A DNA stretch of 64,000 nucleotides from Kingdonia uniflora (GCA_014058105.1 JACGCM010002394.1:3125233-3189232), one strand, 5' to 3'; shown: positions 1-10,729, numbered from the stretch's first letter. Notes: generated by a model not told the origin, from the letters alone. Numbers and translations are program-made.

Positions 1-2000
1 ACCCCAGCCTTGTTCATGGGGTTTCATGTTCAACTTTTTCATGTAGAAATTCCCTGGTATGAATATGAGGAAGAGAATTTTGATGGCCTTTAATATACTC
101 AATAAATAAATCAAAAGCAGATAGTTCAGATTGCCATCAGGCAAATATCTGTTTAGATACAAGATTTTTGACATCTTTCTTAATGATGTCTTTGGCAGAG
201 CTGCAATCAATTCTGAGTAAAAATGTTTAATTTAATAAATTATCTTGAAATTTAGAAATACCTTTGACAATAGCAAGCATTTCTTTTTTAATAGTGGAAT
301 AGTTCTTTTGATCTGTTTTCCACTTTCCAGATGTAAAACAAAGTAATTCTTCTTTCTGTGAAGAAGGATTCCTTTGTTTTAATATTCCTCCAAATCCTAA
401 GTCAGAGGCATCTGTTTTTACAATCTTAGGCCAGTGGGGATTAGCAAGACCTAAGCAAGGGAGCTGTTTAATACGTAGTTTAATACGTTGAACAACTTGG
501 GTATGTTCAGGGGGTAGGAGTCTTAGTGAGTCTATTGTATAAGATCGAACTATCATGGGCAAGATTTTGATAATAGTCTGCAATATAATTGAGACTGCCA
601 AGAAATCATTATAATTGGGTTTTCTCCATAATTTAGTCTGGAAAATTAGAAACAAACTCAATACTTCTGTCAATGGGGATAATTTGTCCTTTTGAAATGT
701 TATGTCCTAAGAATCTTACTGTTAATTGGAACAGTTTGATTTTGGGGGCAGACAGGACCAAACCATTTCGACGGATAACATCCTTAAGGATTTTAAGGTG
801 TTTAAAGTGTTGATCAATAATATTGGAAAATAAAATAATATCATCAATATATACAATACATAAATCAGAATAAGGGATGAAAATATCATTCATAATATTC
901 TGAAATTCAGATGGGGAATTTTTTAATCCAAAAGGCATGACATTCCATTTAAAATGGGAAAATGGTACTGTAAAGGCTGTTTTATATTTATCTTCCTCAC
1001 TAATCTGGATTTGCCAATATCCTAATTTTAAGTCAAATTTGGGGAAGATAACAGCATTATAAAGACGATTCAAAAGGTCTTTTTTACTCGGGATTGGGTA
1101 ACGGATCCATTTGATAGAGTCGTTGAGAGGCTTATAGTTAACTACAAGTCTGGGAACACCTCTTTCCTTCTCAGTATTCTTGTTAACATTGAAGGTTGTA
1201 CAACTCCAAGGAGAGTAACTCTTACAGATAAGGTTTTTATCAAGAAGATCCTAAATTTCTATTTTTACATAGTATAAGATATTCAAAATTCATTTTACTA
1301 GGCCTAGCTTAAGTAGGTATTTGGGTTTTTTTGTCAAAATTCTGTTTATACGGTAAGGAAACAACATGTTGTTTTCGATCCCATAAAGTATTAGGAATGT
1401 TGCTATAGAATTCACTAATGAATTGATATTTAATAGTCTTAATTTTGGTTTTGACGTCAGAGGACTGAAGCCTATGAGAAATGTCCATAACATGACATTC
1501 TTCTTGCATAAAATTCAGTTGGTTTATTTAGAATCAATAATAGTTTTAAGTTCATTAATTATCTTGACTTCAGGACTTCTAATGAATTCAAAACTAATTT
1601 ATTGGCCTTCATAATTATAACATATCCCTTTCTGATCAACCTTATGTAAAGGCATGAGGAGACTAAGGAAAAGAGTGCCAAAAATAATTTGTTACTGAAG
1701 GTCGCGAACCAAAAGAAAGGTAGAAGGAATACAAGCACCTTTGTTACAGATCAAAGCTTCAGGAAGCTTATAATGGATTTGTAGTGTATTACCACTAGCA
1801 AAGATAAGAGATTGGATAGTTTTTTCAAAGTATTTGGTAAGAACCAATCCTTCTTGAATACAGTTAAGGTCAACGCCACTATCTATAAGAGAAATAGTAT
1901 TTTGGATGGTAAATTCATTGTGAATGACAATGGTAACTTGGATATACCATTTCTAGGCAATAACTTTATGAATAGAGTTTAGACAAAGGTTATCTTCTTC
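1..2000 (-). pseudogene. Pararetroviral protease / reverse transcriptase / RNase H remnant
   Basis: The minus strand reads, in fragments, an aspartic protease (about 1640-1960, with an IDSG active-site tetrapeptide), a reverse transcriptase (about 633-1240, with the catalytic motif YIDDI and the downstream FLGH motif) and an RNase H (about 200-470, containing KTDASDLGFGG). In the family these domains form one polyprotein that copies the viral RNA into DNA. Here the RT and RNase H parts lie in different frames (overlap at 633-673), and the protease-RT link contains stops. Assignment is by motif only. A Ty3/gypsy origin is less likely because the motif context around the RT active site and RNase H is of the pararetrovirus kind. 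Confidence 0.75.
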
Positions 2001-2075
2001 TTGAGGATGACCAGTCTTTTCTGATAGGATCTTTTGTCTGTTCTTCTGAAAAATATTGTAGATGGTAAATGTTAG
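1..2075 (-). mobile_element. Integrated pararetrovirus fragment (Caulimoviridae-type), lineage 1
   Basis: A decayed piece of plant pararetrovirus pol read on the minus strand. Going down in coordinate the order is protease, reverse transcriptase, RNase H, and the left end runs off the window. It is broken by several frameshifts and stops, so it is a fossil. Its reverse transcriptase differs clearly from that of the larger pararetroviral locus at 47-59 kb, so two lineages are present. The right limit is approximate: viral similarity fades near 2075. Confidence 0.8.
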
Positions 2076-2319
2076 AACCCGATGTTATATATATAAAAGA
2101 GATCAACAAAACTTAGCAATCTAAGATAACCAATAGAAATCCATAATCTAAGAACACCAAAAGAAATCAGCAATCAAAGAGCAACAATAGATCGAAGAGC
2201 ACCAACAGATAGCAATAAAGATTTATTTTATTTTATTTTTGATGAAAGAACGCATAAATTTTAATGGCATTTCATTCAAGTCCCAATTGGAGAAAAAAAA
2301 TTACCAATTTAAAATCTGA
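2076..2319. other. Unassigned A-rich spacer
   Basis: This stretch is rich in short A-rich repeats of the kind caa/aga/atc (2100-2220), followed by a T-rich run. No reading frame or structure could be assigned. It may belong to the CACTA element on its right or be a filler at the pararetrovirus junction. Confidence 0.4.
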
Positions 2320-2816
2320 AAATTGTGGTTTATAAGTAAAATGAGATGAAAGAGAGGGTCGAAGTAATAATGTTTATTAATTTACCTTTAAAAATTAAGG
2401 TTCGTGAAAGGTTGAACTTGGCATCATTGATTGATAGATGGAAATGAATTTGGGCTTTAGGCTTAGGGTTTCTGATCGGGTATTGGGGTTTTGGGTAGTC
2501 GCAAAGAGTTGAGTAGAAGGATTGTGTGAAAGAGATTTGACTTAAAACTGTGTTTTCGTTAGTGTTTTTGTACAACAGTCCCTAAAATTATACTATTAGA
2601 GACGACCATGTCTTGGAGTCCCTAAACTTATACAATTAGAGACGATCAGGTTAAGCAGTCCCTAAACTTATACTATTAAGAATGGGGTGATTTTATCTGT
2701 CCTATAAATAAAAATATAAGAGACTAACTCAAAACCGTCCTAAATGTTTAGTTATCAGAGACAAATTTTAATTTGTCTATAATATCTGGTCTCTAATAAT
2801 AATTTTTTTTGTAGTG
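2320..2816. mobile_element. Terminal part of a CACTA-type DNA transposon
   Basis: The segment ends at 2811-2816 with gtagtg preceded by a T run, which is the reverse complement of the CACTACAAAAA terminus typical of CACTA (En/Spm) transposons. Just inside are repeated subterminal units of the form 'agtccctaaacttatac..attagagac' (about 2577-2800), also typical of the family. The partner end is not in the window. It interrupts the Tat-1 LTR: sequence matching the 16.95-17.06 kb LTR resumes immediately after 2816. The left limit is a guess. Confidence 0.65.
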
Positions 2817-2936
2817 CATAGAATATGTGGCGATACTGACTGGAGAAGTCATGTGGAGAATGCGTGAGTTTGACATAAAGGTAATTCGAACTAGTCATAG
2901 CTCGATTTAGGTAAGATTGAGGGGTAGGCCCCTACA
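2817..2936 (-). repeat. Tat-1 3' LTR, first ~120 bp only
   Basis: Minus-strand LTR start TGTAGGGGCCTACCCC at 2936, matching the 5' LTR start at 17063 with scattered substitutions over about 115 bp. The rest of the LTR is displaced to the left of the window by the CACTA-type insertion ending at 2816. Confidence 0.85.
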
Positions 2937-2950
2937 ATCGCCCCCTCGCA
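2937..2950 (-). other. Tat-1 polypurine tract
   Basis: Minus strand gcgagggggcgat lies directly before the 3' LTR start. The same tract occurs before the 3' LTRs of Tat-2 (gcgagggggcaat) and Tat-3 (gagagggggcaat). It is the expected primer for plus-strand DNA synthesis. Confidence 0.75.
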
Positions 2951-3186
2951 GCCGAAGTCATGAGTGGCTTGAGTTGAGAAAGAATTTTTGAGATATGTGC
3001 TAGAAATTTGAATGAGGAAGGAAGTAATGGTGGCGTTTGATTGTATAAAGATACGCATGTCAAGGGGAAAGTACGTGCATTTATTGTTGATAGGAATATT
3101 AATGTATGTGATGGCTAGGGTATGAAGAGTTTCTTCATATTGAATGATGATGCTTGGGAAAATGTACCTGCACAATAAATGTAAGG

Positions 3187-3197
3187 TTATATAAATT
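3187..3197 (+). promoter_or_regulatory. TATA box of antisense small gene B1 (Tat-1)
   Basis: ttatataaatt on the plus strand, about 70 bp before ATG GTG AAG ACT at 3265. TATA boxes at a similar distance from a matching start codon occur on the minus strand of Tat-2 (28470-28480) and Tat-3 (36979-36986). Conservation in three element copies supports a real core promoter pointing inward from the 3' LTR, against gag-pol. Confidence 0.55.
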
Positions 3198-3264
3198 GTA
3201 CCTGTACCGAGGTTGGTGGTTAAGTACGCTTGTTCTGATACAAAATCTTTTGCATGTGGTGAAG

Positions 3265-3460
3265 ATGGTGAAGACTCGTAAGATGGTCTTGAAGAGAGAA
3301 TCGCTTCTAAAATGTAGAGGTTGAAGTTGAATTTTTTTGGAGATCAGTCCTTCGAGAATCCGACTCCTGTTCCTGTTCCTCCCACGTATCAAGGAATGCT
3401 AAAAATTAAGTGACTGAAGCTGAGGAGGATTTTTACTATAGATGGAGGTTTCACCACGTT
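3265..3460 (+). pseudogene. Antisense small gene B1 of Tat-1 (broken)
   Basis: The frame starts MVKTRKMVLKRES at 3265 and soon meets a stop (GGT TGA near 3322), but homology to the Tat-2 and Tat-3 versions continues: a region coding about PTPIL..P.TYHGM in those copies is recognisable as a shifted 'actcctgttcctgttcctcccacgtatcaagga' stretch here. The product of the intact family would be a small protein of 57-71 residues or the first exon of a longer one. Function is unknown and no known domain was recognised. Confidence 0.5.
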
Positions 3461-4483
3461 GTCTTGACATGTGAGCAACGCTGGGTTTATCTCCGCATCC
3501 TTGCGGAAGACAAGGTTGGGGGGACAGATGTAGGGATTGGCATAATTGCGGCATAGTTACGCTGATGTTTTACGTCGCAGCAGATTCTAAAGTCGGGCCC
3601 TTTCCATCTCTACCAACTCAGCGGGGCTGGTGGGCATTGGGGAGGCGGTGATGGTAGTAGAGGAGGTAGACGGAGAATGGAAGTCTGCTTCCGCATTTCC
3701 ATCACTACTTTGCGCTGAGAAGGCCTTCGATTTAAAGGGTTAGTTCAGGCACAGAATCTCATGTTCTCATAGTTTCCATTTTAAGTTTGTCTAGAGTTTG
3801 ACCAAACTCAAGGGAGGGAGGATCTTCGTTGTGTCCAATGTCTGCTTTGCATCAGGTGAAAAATTACTAAAGCAGGACGAACTGAAGGATTTGAAACTTC
3901 AGAGTACCTGAAAGACATGTTAGCTGTAAAAGCACTGAAAAACTTGTTATCTGTAAATTACCTGAAGCTGAGTATTGGACAGAACTTCATCTGTAAAGTA
4001 CCTGTTGTTGAGTACTTGAAAGACTTGTAATCTGTAAAAGCGCTTGTAATATGTTTCAAGATGAATAAAATTTGTTATCCAAATTTGTGTTGATATAAAA
4101 ATAGAATAACTCTAGAAGCCGAGCTGCATGAAGAGTTTAGAATATTGTATGAAATTAAATATATGAGTGCAAAAGGTAAAATACTTGTAATAATTGAACT
4201 GGTATATATGGGAGAGGAAAAAAATTGTAGGAGCTTTAGAATGGAGAATTGATCTTGAAAGGTCATTTTTTAGAAAATTAGATCCGGAAATAATAAGTTT
4301 GATTGGTAACAGTCCAGGATTACTGAGCTTGATAGGAAGAGATACGTTCAAATAATTTCTCACAAGATAAGGGGAATTTGTTACGAGATAAAAGGAAAAT
4401 AGTATGATTTGCGTAAAATTGATAGTAAAAATAGATAAATAAGGGTAAAATGATTTCAAAATTTGGGGAAAAAGATTAGAGCG
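3461..4483. other. Tat-1 antisense block: non-coding spacer between B1 and B2
   Basis: No convincing reading frame on either strand. It contains repeated short phrases of the form 'aaagacttgtaatctgtaaaag..acctgaagctgagta' (about 3890-4050), also present in diverged form in Tat-2 near 27660-27760. The spacer therefore belongs to the element and is not host DNA. Confidence 0.5.
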
Positions 4484-4834
4484 ATGTGGACTCGAGCCCA
4501 GGGAATCTGTTACGCCGCTAAAGGACGATTGGCAATAAAGATCGCTGAAGTGCGGGAGAAATTTTTTGGACTGTTGGGTTATGATGCTAAGTTGCCAGTA
4601 AGGGAGTGTCAGTTTGAAGGATTATATTCAATGGGAAGGGAGCTTGAGTTTTCCCATTTTTTCTTTGAGAGATTTTTTTGTAAACTGGTAAGGGATCCTG
4701 TAGATCTAGAAGAGGTGGTGGGATTGATTGCTAAGGTAGAAATCGAATTTGAGGATGCGGGGATCGCTATAGGTTTACCTGTTGGTTGTGGTTTTTTAGG
4801 TCATCAAGGCTACTTTAGATGTAATTATATGTGA
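4484..4834 (+). CDS. Antisense small gene B2 of Tat-1, ~116 aa, unknown function
   Basis: An open frame on the plus strand, opposite to gag-pol. The start chosen at 4484 gives MWTRAQGICYAAKGRLAIK, which aligns with the Tat-2 start MVRTQSVRVCQAAKGRLVI at 27135 (minus). The open frame extends 21 codons further up to 4463, but that part is not conserved. The middle and end (LVRDPVDLEEVVGLIAKVEIEFEDAGIA) are shared with Tat-2. The protein is acidic toward the C terminus with no recognised domain. The MV(R/K)T beginning resembles small gene B1, suggesting an old tandem duplication. This copy is open while the Tat-2 copy has three in-frame stops. Confidence 0.5.
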   Translation: MWTRAQGICYAAKGRLAIKIAEVREKFFGLLGYDAKLPVRECQFEGLYSMGRELEFSHFFFERFFCKLVRDPVDLEEVVGLIAKVEIEFEDAGIAIGLPVGCGFLGHQGYFRCNYM

Positions 4835-5228
4835 GGTGAAGAGAATGAATATAAAATAGGTGTGACAGAGTATAACTATTTTAAGTTTGAATAATTTAAA
4901 AGAAATTGTTGTTGAATAGATCCTCTATTTTGGTGAATATTATTTGTGATTGTTGTGTAAAAGATGAATTTAAATTTTTTTGAATTTTTCTTATGGGAGC
5001 TTTGGAAATGATGTCAGTGTTGCTATAAGAGTAGAAAAAGAAGCATGTAGGGAGCTTTTGAATTTGTCTCTTGTGGAAAAGTTGTAAAAATTCGATTACG
5101 TGTAAAAGTGAGTCAAAATGAGGGTGGTGAGGTCAGAAGGAGAGTTGGAAAAGAGAGATTAAAATATATTAAAATATAAGGGAAAGGGCAATAATGGGAA
5201 GGATTTTTTGCCGAAAAGATGCAAGACG
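4835..5228. other. Tat-1 antisense block: spacer before long antisense gene
   Basis: No frame or structure recognised, AT-rich. The equivalent part of Tat-2 (26550-26800) is similarly uninformative. Confidence 0.4.
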
Positions 5229-5242
5229 TTTGACATGGATAG

Positions 5243-5320
5243 TGGAAGGGATGTCTTGGTTCCAAAACCGAGGACGGCTCATGGAAGGGATGTCTTGGTT
5301 CCAAAACCGAGGACGGCTCG
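5243..5320 (+). repeat. 39-bp direct duplication upstream of the antisense promoter
   Basis: Two near-perfect copies of a 39-bp unit beginning tggaagggatgtcttggtt (5243 and 5282) lie about 40 bp upstream of the TATA box at 5360. Tat-2 has only one copy of the core (ttccaaaaccgagg) at the same place. The duplication arose in the Tat-1 lineage in a likely promoter-proximal region. Confidence 0.75.
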
Positions 5321-5359
5321 TGCGAGGCTCAATAACTACCAACAGTTAGAAAGAGAAAA

Positions 5360-5367
5360 TATAAATA
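5360..5367 (+). promoter_or_regulatory. TATA box of long antisense gene (Tat-1)
   Basis: tataaata in a block (cagttagaaagagaaaatataaat..cttcatc, split here) shared with Tat-2 on the minus strand at 26400-26450. It lies about 190 bp before the proposed first ATG at 5549. Shared upstream blocks in two diverged elements support a core promoter. Confidence 0.6.
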
Positions 5368-5548
5368 CTGCTTCATCTTCGTCAATCAGACATTTTTCCA
5401 CTTTTGAAAACTTGAAGAGCAGTGAGAGAAGAAGGAAGAAGAGAGGCAAAAATGGCACAACACTTGTAGATTTTTAAGCGAAAGGGATCATCAGTCAAAG
5501 CTCGAAAGAGTTACTGAATCAGAATCGCAAAGGTAGTTATACAGTAGC

Positions 5549-8500
5549 ATGGTGAGGGAAGGATACGGCGCTGCCTCGGATTCACATTCTGATATAGAAG
5601 GTTAGTAGATATATGTGATGCGTGTATGCGATTTTCAAGATCAATTTTTATTGTTAGGAAAAACGGTAAATTACTATTTATAGTAATCTAAGAAAATCAA
5701 CTTGTTTATTTGTGATATAAAAGATATTTGAATGTGGTTGACGAATATATATAAAAATAACCATAGATACCTGGACCTTTGTGTAGGTCGGTCGTAAGGA
5801 GTGTTGTCTAGGATAAAAATCATTTCCTGTAGCTGATATAAGGAATTCCCCTGTAAATTAGGCATCGACCTCTGGTCGGCTAACTGAGTCTGAGATTAGA
5901 ACGTCTGGAAGTAAGGAAGAAGTAGGTGTTGATCATTTTCCAGATTTCCCTAGAAGATTGATGTTCTATTCTCCTCACTCAGATGTATTCAAAGAGTTTT
6001 GTAAAGCCAAGGCTTCTATAGGAGGTAGATGGGGAAATTGTATCGATTATGTCGGTAGACAATTTAGGGGTTGCACTGTAACAACGGGAGAAGAATATTT
6101 TTATCTGTTGGCCAATTTGGAGAAGGAAAAAAGGGATAGAGGAATAGAGGAATCGATCTCTGTAGAGTATTATGATGAGAATGTTCATAATAAACTTTCT
6201 GATGGTTTTTTATGTTACCTGTCTCAGTTGAAGTACGGGTTGAGTCTTCCCCTTAGCAATCTGGCTAAAGGGATTATAAATCTTATCGGTGCATGTCCCG
6301 TTCATATAAATGGGAACATGTGGGAGGTGATAAGTGTTTGCAAAGCTTTGAATATACGGTGGGAAGGAGAGAGTTGAAAGAGGAGGATATCCTCTAAGGA
6401 TGTGTTATAGTTTTACGGTGTAAAAAAATTATAGTGCAAGTGAAAGGGCTTATTTATGTGTAAAAGCAACTCGATTTTGCTTCATCGATCTGAACTCAGC
6501 AGGTCGACCTTGGAACGATAATATGATATTGGTGAAGGGTGACTGCCTTCAGAGAGATGATGAAGAACCCATAGAACTTCTGTTTAGAACTGTAAAACAA
6601 CGTAAGTATAACAATGTATAATGTATTAGATTGATAGTAGAAATTGTACGATGCCCGTTGATGTTGGTGTTTTGTGTATAACAAGTCCTAGGTCGCAGGC
6701 GACGAGGAAAGATTCATTGTTGAATAAAGTTCCTCAAGCGGAGACAGAACTCGAGGCTGAACTAGAAGATCTCGGCATTAGTAGGAAGAAGCGTGTTAAC
6801 AGCCGAGTTGAAAAGGTTCTAAAATCTCATTCGACAAGGCTAATGAAGAGTGTTGACGGTAGCAAAAGTAAGGGGGCTGATGGGAAAAGGTGAGCAAACT
6901 TGCCTAAGGCCCCTAGAGTGGACACAGGATTACCGGAGTCCATTACGTCGAGCAAATTAGCTCAAACGTTCCCCAAAAGGCAAATGCTAAAGCGTCATGT
7001 AGCATTGAGGACCACGGGAAGTGGTGAGGCTACAGAAAAGGTGAAAAAGAGAAGGGTCGAACCTTCTGAATTGTTGGGGGGGGGGGGAGGAAGGTCGTAG
7101 AAGATCGACCCGATGTTGAGGACAATTGGAAAAGGTGGAGGAAAAGGCCAGGTTGGCGACTCTCCACGGGGAGGAGGAGATGAGTAAAATGGTAAGTTTA
7201 TATGCTCGAATAAATTTAATTTTGTATTATGATTCAAGCTAATTAATAAGGTCGACTTTGCTTGATTTTTGTAGGTCGCTTTGCTAATGAAGGGATATGC
7301 CTCGTGGTCGAAGAGGAGAGAGCTGAGCTGAAGATGAGGAATTTCAAACTCGAAAGGAGCATAGATCGATTAAAGTCAAATTTGAGCAAGGAGGGAAGCG
7401 GCTGGAGGCCCTGAAGGCTTCCCAAGTTGTAGAGATCAAAAAGCTGGGGACGGAGGCAAGGGTGGATTTGGATGAGGCGGTAGATGAGCGTGACAGGCTC
7501 GGGCGGCACCTTATGTCTAAGGGATACTCTGAAGACGAGGTGGAGGCCATTAGGATTGGCATCTACGTGGAGGAGGAGGTTGAAGATGATGTTGTTGGGG
7601 TTGTTGATGGGTTGGATGGTATGTCTCCTCAGACGGTGAGAGACAACCAAGGGGATGACGATGAATACCCAGAGGTGGAAACTGAGAAGGTAGGATAGTG
7701 TGATGGCACTGTTATTTGTATGAATGTTATGGAATGTTGTAAACTGATTAGATATATTTTGAATAGAATTATACTGGCTAAGTTGCCTTTGTAAATATTA
7801 TTATAGGGACTTAAGGACATACGCCTCAGAAAAAAGGATTTATAGGTGGAGCTTGCTGAAGAGAGAGAAACCTCAGCGTCCATGTTGTCTTCTCAAGCGG
7901 AGCTGCAGGTTAGAATAGAACAAGACATATTTGATTTGTATGCTTCATTTATATAGAAGCACAAAGTAATTGATAGAGTGTAGAGACGGACCAAAAACTC
8001 GTTAGCTGTTTATGTGCAAATGGCCCTGGAATGGTGCGCATAAAAGATGTTAGTCTTTGGCAAACAAAAATATAGAGAATGTGTACCTTAGACTTGGAAG
8101 TATATGTAATGGAGCATTCATCCGAGATTATACTTTGATCTTATGTTTAGAAATAGCTTTGCACAGTAGATGTCAAAAAATGGATATATTGTTTGAAGTG
8201 AGTCAGATGCAGTGATTGAGTGTTCTGAATCGAGCTTGATATAATATAACTGCTATGTACAGGTCGAATTGGAGTTAACTCACTTACGCGAAGATGAAGC
8301 TTTTCAATATAACCAAGAATTTGTAGAGGAATTTGATAAGATTAGAGAGGTGAATGAAGATAGAGAAGATTAACATGTGAAGGTGCACTTTAAGTTTATT
8401 GAGGCAACACAAACTGTTGTCGACCTGACTTGGCAGATCGAGGAGAAGGATGCCAAAATTAAGAAAGGGCAGAAAGAGCTCGAGGAGTTAAAAGAACATG

Positions 8501-9627
8501 CAGTGAAACTCAGAAGCCAGAATGATGCATTGGTGGTAAAGAGCAGAGAAGCTGACATGGCTCGTTACTGTATACATGCTCTAGAAAGATCAGAGGAAGA
8601 TTTAAATCGGTCGATGGCTGGTTTGAGAAATGATCTGGCCAGGAAAACTCATGACCAAAAAAAAATTTGATCTGATCTGGCGAATAGCAGGTGCGAGCTG
8701 AGGCGATTGAAGAAGAAATTAACTGATAAAGATAACTAGCTAAAGGGAGCTCGAGACGATTTGTCTGCGTCTGAAGTTGCAGTCGAACAACTGACTATAG
8801 TTTTCTCTATAAAAGATATGGAGTTCAGGATCATACAACGCAAGTGTAATAAGTTGAATAAGAGAGTGGTTTAATTAAAAACCGATCTGGCGCAGGCCAA
8901 TTCGCATGTCAGAAGCATCGAGGCTGGCTAGAGCTCGAAGAAGAATAAAAAAGATGCCAGAGTTTCTCTTGTTCAAGGTGATATCGTTAGTCTGTCAGCT
9001 CAAATAAGAGAATTGGAGGGGGACGTTGCTCGAATTCAAGGGCATGTGTATAAAGGAGTTGAGCAGTTACGGGAGTGTCAAATAAAGCTGGACTATGCTC
9101 TTGTCAGGGAAAAAGGTTTAGAGCGTATTATCCGAGGGAAGGAGATTGTTATAAAGGATAAAGAGGAATTGTTAAAGAAAATTCTAGATGTGGAAGAACT
9201 GAACAAAAAGATCGAGATACTTAGTGCTCAGGTGGTTAATTTAGAGGTGATTAATCGAGCTAAATCAGCTAAAGCTGATGAAAAATCTGTAGAGAACATA
9301 GCTTTAATAGATTGAATAGACAGAGAAATAGAGAGTCAGAAAGCACGGTACAAGAGGTTAGAAGATCGCCTTCAGAGGTTAAGGACGGTGTTCTCTCACT
9401 TAGTTATAACTCAGGCCCGGCATTCAGAATTGCTAAAGTCGGTGATTGCTTATTTTGTAGATGAAGTAAAAAGAATTGAGTTAGAGAGAGATACCTTGTT
9501 CGACTGTATGTCAGAAAAGGGATGTTTCTGCAAGGTTGATATAGATCGAGGAGATTACACGAGCTCCATGGGAATAGATTTGGGCCCTCGATCTGCTAAA
9601 TTGATAGAGGGGGTAGGATTGCTGTAA
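5549..9627 (+). pseudogene. Long spliced antisense gene of Tat-1 (transposon-type N domain + coiled coil)
   Basis: Opposite strand to gag-pol, between the 3' LTR and integrase. Proposed exon 1 at 5549-5600, then exons separated by introns at about 5601-5870, 6602-6685, 7192-7274, 7690-7806 and 7909-8262, all but the first matched in Tat-2. The N part (5958-6377) contains LSDGFLCYLSQLKYGLSLPLS and CPVHINGNMWEVISVCKALN, resembling the plant 'putative gypsy-type transposon' domain (PF04195-like). Later exons are charged and heptad-rich (8377-9315), i.e. a long coiled coil, ending in a conserved tail VIAYFVDEVKRIELERDTL..GCFCKVDIDRG before the stop at 9627. Stops near 6377, 8350, 8670, 8740, 8880 and 9315 break this copy. 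Function unknown; a role in element biology is inference. Confidence 0.7.
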
Positions 9628-9739
9628 TTGCTCGAGCTCAAGAATTCATGGCTAGTCAATCTTCTGTTGTAAGGGTAAGCGAAACTGACATCCCCACAGT
9701 AGAACAGACTCCATTGTAGTGGCTGTATATAACCTGAAA

Positions 9740-10560
9740 AGATATAATATGTGTCGCAGACATGTTGAGAGATGAAAGCTAGTTTTACCTTTGTTTTATC
9801 CTATGTCTGGTTGAGCTCTTTGATTGAAAACTAGTATCACCTTTGTTTTAACCTCGGAGTTGATTAGATTTAGTTAAACTAGGTATAACCTGAATTAAAC
9901 TGGTAGAATGTCACAGACATATTGAAAGAGATAAAAGTTAGTTTTACATTTGCTTTATCTTATGTCTGGTAGAGTCCGTTGATTGAAAACAAGTTCTACC
10001 TTGTTCTAACCTTATAGATTTAGTAGAGTCAGCCAAACCAAGTGTATTCTTGATTTAACTGGTATGATGTCGCAGACATATTGAAAGAGATGAAAGCTAG
10101 TTTTGCTTTTACTTTATCTTATGTCTGGTAGAGTCCATTGATTGAAAACAAGTTCTACCTTGTTCTAACCGCAGAAGATTTAGTAGAATCAGCCAAACTA
10201 AGTGTATTCTTGATTTAACTGGTATGATATCATAGACATATTGAAAGAGATGAAAGCTAGTTTTACCTTTACTTTATCTTATGTCTGGTAGAGTCTATTG
10301 ATTGAAAACAAGTTCTACCTTGTTCTAACCGCATGAGATTTAGTAGAGTAAGCCAAACCAAGTATATTCTTGATTTAACTGGTATGATGTTGCAAACATA
10401 TTGAAAGTGATGAAAGCTAGTTTTACTTTTGCTTTATCTTATGTCTGGTAGAGTCTATTGATTGAAAAATAAGTTCTACCTTATTCTAACCGCAGAAGAT
10501 TTAGTAGAGTCGGCCAAACCAAGTGTATTCTTGATTTTAACTGGAATGATGTCGATTGAA
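9740..10560. repeat. Tandem array, period 160 bp, about 5 copies (Tat-1)
   Basis: Units recur at 9741, 9901, 10061, 10221 and 10381, each holding 'gacatattgaaagagatgaaagctagtttt', 'cttatgtctggtagagtc' and 'ggtatgat' landmarks. The array sits between the end of the antisense gene and the integrase stop. Tat-2 has a related array at the same place (21790-22350). Tandem repeats in the 3' part of Tat-clade elements are known and can seed satellites. Confidence 0.85.
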
Positions 10561-10729
10561 AGCTAGTATTATCTATGCTTTAATTTATGTATTGTCTACA
10601 AAGTAAAAAGATGTATGGAAAAAACTTGCAAGTTTCAATAAATTTTGAGAAAGGATGTATATTGGATGGAGATGAAAATCTTACTTCTGGAATGAAAAAG
10701 CGAGAAACTAAAATGGAGTAGTTATGGAC

